Assembly: GCA_000285855.2 (NCBI GenBank)
Contig: HE978651.1
Span: forward strand, 1,499,941 to 1,563,940
Length of the DNA: 64,000 nt
Reading direction: 5' to 3'
From: Ruminococcus sp. JC304
GTDB taxonomy: Bacteria; Bacillota; Clostridia; Lachnospirales; Lachnospiraceae
Made by a program: the position numbers and the translations under genes. The notes below the pieces were generated by a model. It saw only the letters and a program-made list of their open reading frames with translations. It was not told the DNA's origin and did no database searches. This document shows, piece after piece, positions 43,486 through 51,136 of this stretch; within the stretch, counting starts at the first letter, position 1, and every line of letters starts with the position of its first letter.

Positions 43486-44847
43486 GTGAAACATAATAAA
43501 TATGAGATAGATATGTGCAATGGAACGATCATGGACAAGCTGATCTCTTTTTCATTGCCTTTAATGCTGTCCGGAATCCTGCAGCTTCTGTTTAATGCTG
43601 TGGATATTGTGGTAGTGGGCAGGTTCAGTGGAAGTCAGGCGCTGGCTGCTGTAGGATCTACTACTGCACTGATCAATATTTTTACTAATTTATTTATTGG
43701 CATTTCCCTGGGAGCCAATGTACTTGCTGCCAGATTTTATGCTGCCGGAAAATCGAAGGAGATGTCAGAGACAGTCCACACTTCTGTTACGGTAGCTCTG
43801 ATCAGTGGGGTTCTTATGGGAATCCTGGGACTGATGTTTGCCAGATTTTCCCTGGAGCTTATGGGAACTCCGGAGGATGTAATCAGTCAGTCTGCCCTGT
43901 ATATGCGGATTTATTTTCTGGGAATGCCCTTTTTTATGCTTTATAATTATGGCGCAGCCATTCTCCGCGCTGTGGGAGATACCAGAAGGCCATTATTTTT
44001 TCTGGTAGTTTCCGGTGTGATCAATGCAGTGCTGAATGTGATCCTGGTTGTGTACTTCCATATGGATGTGGCTGGGGTTGCCATTGCTACAGTATTCTCA
44101 CAGTTTGTCTCCTGTGTGTTGGTTTTACGGTGCCTTTATATGTCGGAGGGAAGCTATCAGCTGCGCTTTTCCAGGCTTTCCATAAAGAAAGAATACCTGA
44201 AACAGATTTTCCAGGTAGGGGTTCCTGCGGGCATCCAGAGTACAGTGATCAATTTTTCCAATGCGCTCCTTCAGTCCTCTGTCAACTCCTTTGGCTCTGT
44301 GGCTATGGCAGGATATACAGCTGCCAATAATGTATTTGGATTTTTGTATGTCTCTGTAAATTCCATTACCCAGGCATGTATGAGCTTTACCAGCCAGAAT
44401 TACGGTGTCCGGAAATGGAAACGCATGGACAGGGTTCTTGTGGACTGTATTATTTTGTCTGTGGTATGTTCTCTGACTCTGGGATGCTGCGCTTACTTTT
44501 TTGGACCTGAGATCCTGCAGATCTATACCAGAGAACCGGATGTGATCCATGCAGGAATGGAGATTATGACCTTTGCCACAGTTCCCTATTTTCTTTGCGG
44601 ACTAATGGACCTGTTTCCGGGGGCACTTCGTGGAATGGGGCATTCTGGAGTGCCTATGATCCTGTCCATCATCGGTACTGTGGGAACCAGAATTGTATGG
44701 ATCTTTGGAATCTTTCCATCTCACAGATCTCTGTCCGTACTGTTTATTTCCTACCCTGTATCCTGGATCCTTACCATACTGATGCAAGTATGTTGCTTCT
44801 ACTTTGTGAGAAAGAAAGTACACGGGCAAATGAGGACTTGTTCATAG
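43486..44847 (+). CDS. MATE-family efflux transporter (third)
   Basis: 453 residues with about twelve hydrophobic segments. MDKLISFSLPLMLSGILQLLFNAVDIVVVGRFSG and the internal repeat LKQIFQVGVPAGIQSTVINFSNALLQSSVNSFG, with SQNYGVRKWKRMDR, identify the MATE family; it resembles the first MATE gene in this window (4558) more than the second. GTG start; AAAGGA lies about 12 bp upstream. Followed by a terminator. Substrate unknown. Confidence 0.9.
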   Translation: MKHNKYEIDMCNGTIMDKLISFSLPLMLSGILQLLFNAVDIVVVGRFSGSQALAAVGSTTALINIFTNLFIGISLGANVLAARFYAAGKSKEMSETVHTSVTVALISGVLMGILGLMFARFSLELMGTPEDVISQSALYMRIYFLGMPFFMLYNYGAAILRAVGDTRRPLFFLVVSGVINAVLNVILVVYFHMDVAGVAIATVFSQFVSCVLVLRCLYMSEGSYQLRFSRLSIKKEYLKQIFQVGVPAGIQSTVINFSNALLQSSVNSFGSVAMAGYTAANNVFGFLYVSVNSITQACMSFTSQNYGVRKWKRMDRVLVDCIILSVVCSLTLGCCAYFFGPEILQIYTREPDVIHAGMEIMTFATVPYFLCGLMDLFPGALRGMGHSGVPMILSIIGTVGTRIVWIFGIFPSHRSLSVLFISYPVSWILTILMQVCCFYFVRKKVHGQMRTCS

Positions 44848-44860
44848 AGTATAAAAAATG

Positions 44861-44914
44861 AAAGCTTTTGCAGAATATATTCCGTCGGCGATGTATTTTG
44901 CAGAAGCTTTTTTT
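44861..44914 (+). terminator. Terminator after the third MATE gene
   Basis: AAAGCTT...TGCA (44861-44872) pairs with TGCA...AAGCTTT (44899-44910) around a 26-base loop, followed by four more Ts. A second, smaller stem GCGGA/TCCGC (44947-44963) follows. Confidence 0.7.
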
Positions 44915-44978
44915 AACGCAGATAAGTATTCCACCGTTTCAAGTGCGCGGAGCGAATGTCCGCTTTACAAAAAAACAA

Positions 44979-45037
44979 TTGACAAATACCCTGCAAGGGT
45001 ATATAGTACAAAATATAAGAATACCCATGAGGGGTAT
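44979..45037 (+). promoter_or_regulatory. csoR-copA promoter with two CsoR operators
   Basis: TTGACA (44979-44984), 17 bp, TATAGT (45002-45007). The spacer is filled by the perfect dyad ATACCC-TGCAA-GGGTAT (44986-45002). A second copy, ATACCC-ATGAG-GGGTAT (45021-45037), lies just after the start of transcription; a lone ATACCC half site is at 45053-45058. ATACCC-N5-GGGTAT is the known CsoR operator core, so copper-dependent derepression of csoR and copA is strongly supported. Confidence 0.9.
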
Positions 45038-45077
45038 GTAGTAAAAGCACAGATACCCCTCAGCTAATACAAAAAAG

Positions 45078-45137
45078 GTTACTGTTCACTGGTAATATCC
45101 CGCGAAGCGTGTTGCTGAGAACGGAGTGAACAGTAAC
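45078..45137. repeat. 13-bp inverted repeat in the csoR leader
   Basis: GTTACTGTTCACT (45078-45090) and AGTGAACAGTAAC (45125-45137) are perfect complements around 34 bases, with CGCGAAGCG in the loop. A run of six Ts follows the hairpin only on the minus strand. It lies between the copper promoter and the csoR ribosome site. It may be an intergenic palindromic repeat; the core recurs at 31282-31308. Confidence 0.75.
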
Positions 45138-45175
45138 AAAAAAGAGAAAAGGAAGTCAGGGAAAAGGAGCAGTTT

Positions 45176-45535
45176 ATGGCGGAGAAATGGGAAAACAGAA
45201 ATGTAGATAGTATGGAAATACAGGAGGAAGGTATGAAGAAGGTCTGTCCCTGCTGCGAAAAACACACTGCCCGTTCAGAGGAAGAACGTAAAAAGCTGGT
45301 CAATCGCCTGAAGCGCGTGGAAGGACAGATCCGCGGAATCATCCGGATGCTGGAGAACGATGCTTACTGTAATGATATCCTGATCCAGTCAGCCGCAGTG
45401 AATGCTGCAGTAAATGCCTTTAACAAGGAGCTTCTGGCTCAGCATATCCGTACCTGCGTGGCAAGAGATATCCGCCAGGGAAAAGATGAGACGATCGATG
45501 AGCTGGTGGTTACTTTGCAGAAACTGATGAAGTAA
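45176..45535 (+). CDS. csoR: CsoR-family copper-sensing repressor
   Basis: 119 residues. All-helical DUF156 repressor; the copper ligands C-H-C are visible as AYCNDILIQ and LLAQHIRTCV, after LVNRLKRVEGQIRGIIRMLENDAYC. An extra CPCCEKH cluster lies in the N-terminal extension. Cu(I) binding releases the protein from DNA. Two starts are plausible: 45176 with AAGGAG at 6 bp, and 45233 (MKKVCPCC) with AGGAGG at 5 bp; the shorter form matches typical homologues. Two operators sit in its promoter. copA follows 85 bp downstream. Confidence 0.92.
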   Translation: MAEKWENRNVDSMEIQEEGMKKVCPCCEKHTARSEEERKKLVNRLKRVEGQIRGIIRMLENDAYCNDILIQSAAVNAAVNAFNKELLAQHIRTCVARDIRQGKDETIDELVVTLQKLMK

Positions 45536-45620
45536 AAACTGTGGAAGCTGTAAAGCAGGGAGCAATCTGCAGATATCAGATCAGGGATCGTAAGCCAGAA
45601 AGTTATGAGGAGGAATAGAA

Positions 45621-48275
45621 ATGGAACAATACAATGTAACCGGAATGAGTTGTGCAGCCTGTAGCAGCAGAGTGGAGAAGGCCGTATCCAGGGTTCCGGG
45701 TGTGACATCCTGTTCGGTCAGTCTGCTGACCAACTCCATGGGAGTGGAGGGAACTGCCGGTACAGATGCGATTATTAAGGCTGTACAGGACGCAGGATAC
45801 GGAGCATCTTTAAAGGGAACATCCGGGGAACAGATATCTGCTTCTGCGGCAGAGGAAGCACTGGAAGACCATGAAACACCGGCACTGAAACGAAGGCTGA
45901 TCGCATCTGTAGGCTTTCTGTTGGTACTGATGTATTTTTCCATGGGACATATGATGTGGGGCTGGCCCCTTCCGGCATGGTTTCATGATAATCATATTGC
46001 CATGGGACTGGTTCAGCTTCTTCTTGCCGGGATCATTATGGTCATTAACCAGAAATTTTTCATCAGCGGATTTAAGAGTCTGTGGCATCGTGCACCAAAT
46101 ATGGATACCCTGGTAGCACTTGGCTCCATGGCATCCTTTTTGTGGAGTGTTTATGTACTTTTTGCAATGACAAGAGCACAGGTGGACGGAGATTCGGCAG
46201 CAGTTATGAATTACATGATGGAGTTCTATTTTGAATCTGCAGCCATGATCCTTACCCTGATCACAGTTGGAAAAATGCTGGAAGCTCGATCTAAGGGAAA
46301 GACAACAGATGCGCTGAAAGGTCTGATGAAGCTGGCACCTAAGACAGCAGTTGTTGTCCGGGACGGACAGGAAGTTACGGTGCCCATTGAACAGGTCCGA
46401 AAAGGTGATGTTTTTGTGGTACGTCCCGGTGAGAACATTCCGGTGGACGGAGTGATCCTTGAGGGAAACAGTGCTGTCAATGAGGCTGCACTTACAGGGG
46501 AGAGTATTCCTGTTGACAAGAATCCGGGAGATGTAGTCTCTGCTGCAACTGTAAACCAGTCCGGGTTTATCCGATGTGAGGCCACCCGGGTAGGCGAGGA
46601 CACTACTCTTTCCCAGATTATTAAGATGGTCAGTGATGCGGCTGCAACAAAAGCACCTATTGCCAAAATCGCAGACAGGGTTTCCGGAGTTTTTGTTCCG
46701 GCAGTTATCAGTATTGCGGTTGTCACCACCATTGTCTGGCTGCTGGCAGGAAAAGACTTTGGATATGCACTTGCCAGAGGTATTTCTGTTCTGGTCATCA
46801 GTTGTCCCTGTGCCCTTGGACTTGCCACACCGGTTGCCATCATGGTGGGAAACGGAATAGGGGCCAAAAATGGAATCCTGTTTAAAACAGCAGTATCCCT
46901 GGAGGAAGCAGGTAAGATCCAGATTGTTGCATTAGATAAGACAGGAACTATCACAAAGGGTGAACCGCAGGTGACAGATATGGTCCCTGCAGAGGGAATC
47001 TCAGAGGAAGAACTTTTAGGCTGTGCCTATGCACTTGAGAAGAAGAGTGAACATCCTCTTGCGAAAGCTATTATTGCCAGAGCAGAGGAGAAAAAGACTG
47101 TCTTGCAGGAGGTTTCTGATTTTCAGGCTCTTCCGGGAAACGGCCTTCGTGCAGTATTAAACAGTGACGTGCTTACAGGCGGAAATATGAAATTTATCAG
47201 CAATGAAACCTCTGTATCACCGGAACTGATGAAACAGACGGAAAAACTTGCAGAAGAAGGAAAAACACCACTTCTTTTTGCAAAAGGCGGAAAGTTTCTC
47301 GGTATGATCGCAGTGGCAGATGTTATCAAAGAAGACAGCCCTCAGGCAATAAAAGAACTGCAGAACATGGGAATCCGGGTAGTAATGCTTACCGGTGATA
47401 ATGAACGCACAGCAAAAGCAATCGGAGCACAGGCCGGAGTGGACGATGTAATTGCAGGTGTTCTTCCGGATGGCAAGGAGAGTGTGATCCGTTCTCTGAA
47501 GGAACAGGGAAAAGTTGCCATGGTGGGAGACGGAATCAATGATGCCCCTGCACTTACCAGAGCAGACATCGGAATTGCAATCGGTGCCGGAACAGATGTT
47601 GCCATTGATGCCGCAGATGTGGTATTAATGAAGAGCCGGCTCAGTGATGTACCTGCTGCCATACGTTTAAGCCGGGCGACACTGAGAAATATCCATGAGA
47701 ATCTTTTCTGGGCATTTTTCTACAATGTGATCGGTATTCCACTGGCAGCCGGTGTATGGATCCCGATTTTCGGATGGACACTGAACCCCATGTTTGGTGC
47801 GGCAGCCATGAGTCTTTCCAGTTTCTGTGTGGTAACCAATGCACTGAGACTGAATTTCTTTAAGGTACATGATGCTTCCAGAGACAGAAAAATAAAACAG
47901 AATGTGGAAGAAATCCATTATATTTCAGATAATACAAAAATGAAAAATGTAACAGAAAACAGAAGTCTGAAAGCAGAGAATACAGACTTTTGCAACAGTG
48001 AAATTCATGATCCAAAAGATCAGGAAAATATAAAAGAAAACAAGGAGAACAAAGAAATGACAACAATCACAGTAAACGTAACAGGAATGATGTGTGGACA
48101 TTGTGAAGCACATGTGACAAAGGCAGTAAAAGAGGCATTTGGAGTGGAAGATGTAGTTTCCTCCCATGAAAAGGGAACCACAGTGATCCATGCTCCGGAG
48201 AAACTGGACGAGGATAAGATCCGCGAAGTAATCAAAGAAGCCGGCTATGAAGTAACCGGCATCACACAGGAATAA
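45621..48275 (+). CDS. copA: Copper-exporting P1B-type ATPase CopA with C-terminal CopZ-like domain
   Basis: 884 residues. N-terminal heavy-metal domain with [15 protein letters not shown] (C11, C14); membrane domain; actuator [13 protein letters not shown]; transmembrane CPC in [16 protein letters not shown]; phosphorylation site DKTGTITKG; hinge [17 protein letters not shown]. After the last membrane segment a charged, N/K/E-rich linker of about 55 residues (755-812) leads to a second heavy-metal domain [17 protein letters not shown]. It exports Cu(I). A heavy-metal domain at the C terminus, rather than doubled at the N terminus, points to fusion of a former copZ gene. AGGAGGAATAGAA precedes the ATG. 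Confidence 0.95.
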   Translation: MEQYNVTGMSCAACSSRVEKAVSRVPGVTSCSVSLLTNSMGVEGTAGTDAIIKAVQDAGYGASLKGTSGEQISASAAEEALEDHETPALKRRLIASVGFLLVLMYFSMGHMMWGWPLPAWFHDNHIAMGLVQLLLAGIIMVINQKFFISGFKSLWHRAPNMDTLVALGSMASFLWSVYVLFAMTRAQVDGDSAAVMNYMMEFYFESAAMILTLITVGKMLEARSKGKTTDALKGLMKLAPKTAVVVRDGQEVTVPIEQVRKGDVFVVRPGENIPVDGVILEGNSAVNEAALTGESIPVDKNPGDVVSAATVNQSGFIRCEATRVGEDTTLSQIIKMVSDAAATKAPIAKIADRVSGVFVPAVISIAVVTTIVWLLAGKDFGYALARGISVLVISCPCALGLATPVAIMVGNGIGAKNGILFKTAVSLEEAGKIQIVALDKTGTITKGEPQVTDMVPAEGISEEELLGCAYALEKKSEHPLAKAIIARAEEKKTVLQEVSDFQALPGNGLRAVLNSDVLTGGNMKFISNETSVSPELMKQTEKLAEEGKTPLLFAKGGKFLGMIAVADVIKEDSPQAIKELQNMGIRVVMLTGDNERTAKAIGAQAGVDDVIAGVLPDGKESVIRSLKEQGKVAMVGDGINDAPALTRADIGIAIGAGTDVAIDAADVVLMKSRLSDVPAAIRLSRATLRNIHENLFWAFFYNVIGIPLAAGVWIPIFGWTLNPMFGAAAMSLSSFCVVTNALRLNFFKVHDASRDRKIKQNVEEIHYISDNTKMKNVTENRSLKAENTDFCNSEIHDPKDQENIKENKENKEMTTITVNVTGMMCGHCEAHVTKAVKEAFGVEDVVSSHEKGTTVIHAPEKLDEDKIREVIKEAGYEVTGITQE
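48057..48275 (+). CDS. Possible internal start: free CopZ-like copper chaperone inside copA
   Basis: An in-frame ATG at 48057 lies nine bases after AAGGAG (48042-48047). Starting there gives a complete 72-residue chaperone: [20 protein letters not shown]...EVTGITQE, the exact size of stand-alone CopZ. The preceding linker is low-complexity, as if an old intergenic stretch had become translated. Both products would come from one mRNA, functionally like the E. coli copA frameshift product. This is a prediction from the ribosome site only. Confidence 0.45.
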   Translation: MTTITVNVTGMMCGHCEAHVTKAVKEAFGVEDVVSSHEKGTTVIHAPEKLDEDKIREVIKEAGYEVTGITQE

Positions 48276-48321
48276 AATGGATGCCTATTCTGATGAATTA
48301 TCAGAGCTTGGTTATGATCAG

Positions 48322-48376
48322 GAGAGCCACGTCTTGTATTCTAAATCAGAGTGCAGACCGTGGCTCTCATTATTTT
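48322..48376 (+). terminator. Terminator after copA
   Basis: GAGAGCCACG (48322-48331) pairs perfectly with CGTGGCTCTC (48359-48368), 27-base loop, then ATTATTTTGT. Confidence 0.8.
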
Positions 48377-48395
48377 GTACAATTGCTATAAACAA

Positions 48396-48424
48396 TTGAC
48401 GTATTTTGTAAACAAAAGTATACT
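48396..48424 (+). promoter_or_regulatory. Promoter of the ECF sigma operon
   Basis: TTGACG (48396-48401), 17 bp, TATACT (48419-48424): a vegetative-type promoter. Transcription should start near 48431, so an in-frame ATG at 48425 cannot be the translation start. Confidence 0.7.
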
Positions 48425-48508
48425 ATGCTTATTAAAAGAACGAAGGAAAGAAGCCAGGAGATTACACCTGACAACAGAGGAGTAATATGGGGAAAGGAAT
48501 TGAACGGT

Positions 48509-49057
48509 ATGGCTACTGATGAAGAGCTTTATGGGCAATATCTGAGCGGTGACGAGACAGGACTTGAACTATTGATAAAAAAATACGGCGACCCATTGAC
48601 CTTATACATCGATGGTTATCTGCATGACGTCCACGAAGCGGAGGACTTAATGATGGAAACCTTTTCCTGGCTGTTTACGAAAAAGCCCCGCATCCGGGAT
48701 GGATGTTTTAAGGCTTATCTCTATAAAGCGGCGCGGCACATGGCTTTACGCCACAAAAGCAGACGGCGGATTATCTTCAGTCTTGACGACCTGACCAGAG
48801 AACCGGAGGCGCAGACACTGGTGGAGGAGGTCATCCGCACAAAGGAACGAAATCAGATCCTGCATCTCTGCATGGACGAGTTAAATTCAGATTATCGGGA
48901 AGCTCTTTATCTGACCTATTTTGAGGGTATGAGCTACCAACAGGCTGCTAAGGTCATGGGAAAAAGCGTGAAGCAGATTACAAATATGGTGTACCGGGGA
49001 AAAGAGCGTTTACGCGGATTATTGCAACGGGAGGGTATTACAGATGTTGAAAAATGA
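48509..49057 (+). CDS. ECF-type RNA polymerase sigma factor
   Basis: 182 residues. Sigma region 2 (DEELYGQYLSGDETGLELLIKKYGDPLTLYIDGYLHDVHEAEDLMMETFSWLF) and region 4 (MDELNSDYREALYLTYFEGMSYQQAAKVMGKSVKQITNMVYRGKERLRGLL) with only a short linker, the extracytoplasmic-function architecture. The ATG at 48509 has AAAGGA ten bases upstream. Its stop overlaps the next gene (a small membrane protein), and PrsW is encoded two genes further on, suggesting control by regulated proteolysis of a membrane anti-sigma factor. Confidence 0.9.
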   Translation: MATDEELYGQYLSGDETGLELLIKKYGDPLTLYIDGYLHDVHEAEDLMMETFSWLFTKKPRIRDGCFKAYLYKAARHMALRHKSRRRIIFSLDDLTREPEAQTLVEEVIRTKERNQILHLCMDELNSDYREALYLTYFEGMSYQQAAKVMGKSVKQITNMVYRGKERLRGLLQREGITDVEK

Positions 49058-49412
49058 GGAACGAATTGCTGAGGTAAAACGGCGTATTGGGGAAAAAGAA
49101 CGACGGCAGAGACTGTGGCATAGACAGATTGTCTCCGCATTCTGCATAGCGGCATGCCTTGCAGTGATCGTTGGGGTTTCCTTTGTCATGCCAGGTATTG
49201 CCGGACAGATTGCGCCCGGTACTTCTTCCGGATTTGAAACGGCAGCAACAATTTTAGGCGGCGGCACCGCACTGGGATATATGGTAATCGGACTGTTGGC
49301 TTTTATCCTCGGCGTTTGCGTGACTATTCTGTGCTTCCGCATCCGCCAGCTGAACAAAGAGGAGCAGACGGAGGAACAAAAGGGGGACAATGGGGATGGA
49401 GCTGATCAGTAA
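49044..49412 (+). CDS. Small two-helix membrane protein, candidate anti-sigma factor
   Basis: 122 residues. A basic cytoplasmic N terminus (ERIAEVKRRIGEKERRQRLWHRQ, 6-28), membrane segment about 29-50, a short small-residue-rich loop, a second membrane segment about 73-95, and an acidic tail. It overlaps the sigma gene by 14 bp. The N-terminal 'ERI..VK.R(I/M).E..RRQ' motif and two-segment layout are shared with the protein at 50795, so the two are paralogues. No known anti-sigma domain (zinc-binding HxxxCxxC) is visible; the role is inferred from context. Confidence 0.75.
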   Translation: MLKNEERIAEVKRRIGEKERRQRLWHRQIVSAFCIAACLAVIVGVSFVMPGIAGQIAPGTSSGFETAATILGGGTALGYMVIGLLAFILGVCVTILCFRIRQLNKEEQTEEQKGDNGDGADQ

Positions 49413-50022
49413 TCTTTTTCAATTCGCTGTCACCCTGCTGGGCTTTTGTCTGAGTGGTATCTGGTATCTGAAAGATCGAAAACAGACCTGTTTCCTGCTG
49501 ACCTGTTTTTACGGCTGCTTTGCCCTTGGCTCTCTTTACTGGACGCTGTATCTGCTTCTGTTTTCTGAAACGCCGCAGGTCTTTTATGTGTCAGAGTTCG
49601 GCTGGGTAGCCAGTGTGATTTTCCTTTATCTTCTGCAATACACCCTTTCTTCTGCCGGGGAAAGAAGATTTTTGACAGGAAAAGCCCTGATTGCCCCTTT
49701 GATTGGCATTCCGCTTTGTGTGTTTTACTGCACCTTTGGGGATGTTCTCTCCAATCTGCTCTGGTGTGGCATGATGATCGTTGTTTCTTATCATTCCATC
49801 CGGGGTCTTGCTTATGCACAGATACAGACGGGAACAGCGTGTAAGATGCGGTATTTCCACATTGGGGTACTGTGCTATGTGGCGGTGGAGTATGTCCTTT
49901 GGATCTCTGGCTGCCTGTGGCCGGGCTATTCCATTTCCGCTCCCTATTGCTGGTTTGATCTTCTGCTTACAGGCAGCCTGTTTGCGCTGCTGCCAGCCAC
50001 AAGAAAGGCGGTGCAGGCATGA
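49396..50022 (+). CDS. Seven-segment membrane protein of unknown function
   Basis: 208 residues, nearly all hydrophobic with about seven membrane segments (LFQFAVTLLGFCLSGIWYLK, CFLLTCFYGCFALGSLYWTLYLLLF, WVASVIFLYLLQYTL and so on). I do not recognise a family. It overlaps its neighbours on both sides (17 bp with the small membrane gene, 4 bp with prsW), so it is clearly part of the operon; the layout suggests a sensor or partner of PrsW. The ATG at 49396 is 8 bp from GGGGGA; 49390 is an alternative. Confidence 0.75.
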   Translation: MELISNLFQFAVTLLGFCLSGIWYLKDRKQTCFLLTCFYGCFALGSLYWTLYLLLFSETPQVFYVSEFGWVASVIFLYLLQYTLSSAGERRFLTGKALIAPLIGIPLCVFYCTFGDVLSNLLWCGMMIVVSYHSIRGLAYAQIQTGTACKMRYFHIGVLCYVAVEYVLWISGCLWPGYSISAPYCWFDLLLTGSLFALLPATRKAVQA

Positions 50023-50642
50023 CATATATTGAAAATGTATTTCTTTGCATGGCTTCGCCCCTGCTGATTGCCGCGCTGTGTATGGGAAAGCGGCAGAGAA
50101 AATTCTTTCTGTTTTGCTTTGCCGGGATGGGTGCATGTCTGCTTTCCGCATACATCAACACCTTTTTCGCTGCACTTTACAGAGCGGACACCTTTGCAGC
50201 TACCACAGAGATCGCCCCGGTGGTGGAGGAAGTGATGAAACTTCTGCCATTGCTCTTTTATCTGCTGATATTTGAGCCAAAAGCGGAGCGAATCAAAAAT
50301 GCCGCTGTGATCACAGCCCTTTCCTTTGCCACATTTGAGAATGTCTGCTATCTGATCCAAAACGGAGCCGGACATTTTTCTTTTATTTTCTTCCGTGGTA
50401 TTGGGACTGGAGCCATGCATGTGATCTGTGGAGCCATTGTCGGCGGCGGCCTTGCATATGTGTGGCAAAGAACATGGCTGAAGATTGCCGGAACCTGCGG
50501 CCTGCTGGGAGCGGCAATCACCTTTCATGCAATTTATAATCTCCTGATCGCCTACGGCGGTGCAGCACAGTATATTGCTTATCTGCTGCCTGTACTGATC
50601 CTGGCAGCGGGAAAACTGATTTTCCGCAGTTCGATACAATAA
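50019..50642 (+). CDS. PrsW-family intramembrane protease
   Basis: 207 residues with six to eight membrane segments. PrsW motifs are present: APVVEEVMKLLPL (EExxK, about 66-74), ALSFATFENVCYL (FExxxY-type, about 102-110), GAMHVICGAIVGGG and ITFHAIYNLL. PrsW cleaves membrane-anchored anti-sigma factors (known for RsiW in Bacillus and for a C. difficile counterpart). Here it sits in one operon with an ECF sigma factor and small membrane proteins that could be its substrates. Confidence 0.9.
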   Translation: MTYIENVFLCMASPLLIAALCMGKRQRKFFLFCFAGMGACLLSAYINTFFAALYRADTFAATTEIAPVVEEVMKLLPLLFYLLIFEPKAERIKNAAVITALSFATFENVCYLIQNGAGHFSFIFFRGIGTGAMHVICGAIVGGGLAYVWQRTWLKIAGTCGLLGAAITFHAIYNLLIAYGGAAQYIAYLLPVLILAAGKLIFRSSIQ

Positions 50643-50794
50643 TATAACCTGATTTTCCGCTTTTGGGAGCTGTTTCGGCAGCTCTCAAATTTTTTTGAAA
50701 AAATTTAATTTTCAGGTGAGAGTTTTTCGCTTTTTTTGTACCTATATAAGTGAAAGACTTTTTAGGACTTTTTTGTGAAAGGAGGTTGGAAGGC

Positions 50795-51115
50795 ATGTAT
50801 GATACAGAAAAGCGTATCGAATTGGTAAAAAAACGAATGCATGAATACCACCGCCGCCAGGAGCGGCGCACAGTCTGCCGGCTGTCTGTTCTGTGTACCC
50901 TGTTATTCCTGTCTCTCGTGGGAACAATGGGGATAATGCACAGCCAGCCAATAGACATCACGGGAATGTACGGCGCAATCCTGTTTCATGAGGACGCAGG
51001 CGGTTATGTGTTGGTGGCTGTCATTTCCTTTACGGTGGCAGTCGTGATTACCGCATTATGTATCAAATTCAGAAAAAAAGGACAAAAGAGTCAGGATGCA
51101 GAAAATCATGTATAA
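50795..51115 (+). CDS. Second small membrane protein, paralogue of the one at 49044
   Basis: 106 residues: basic N terminus (EKRIELVKKRMHEYHRRQERR, 5-25), membrane segment about 28-50, extracellular loop, second segment about 77-98 and a basic end. It shares the ERI..VK.R..E..RRQ stretch and topology with the product of 49044. AAAGGAGG nine bases upstream fixes the start at 50795. The 150-bp gap before it has an AT-rich sequence with TGAGAGTTTTTCG (about 50718-50730) and TATATAAG (about 50743-50750) that may be a promoter for the local sigma factor. The next gene is the large surface protein. Confidence 0.75.
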   Translation: MYDTEKRIELVKKRMHEYHRRQERRTVCRLSVLCTLLFLSLVGTMGIMHSQPIDITGMYGAILFHEDAGGYVLVAVISFTVAVVITALCIKFRKKGQKSQDAENHV

Positions 51116-51136
51116 AGAAAGGAAAAGGTGAAAAGT

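Noticed and set aside
44858-45067. Open frame of 69 codons between the MATE gene and csoR
   Set aside because: It runs over a terminator, the copper promoter and both CsoR operators, has no ribosome site and no protein-like composition.
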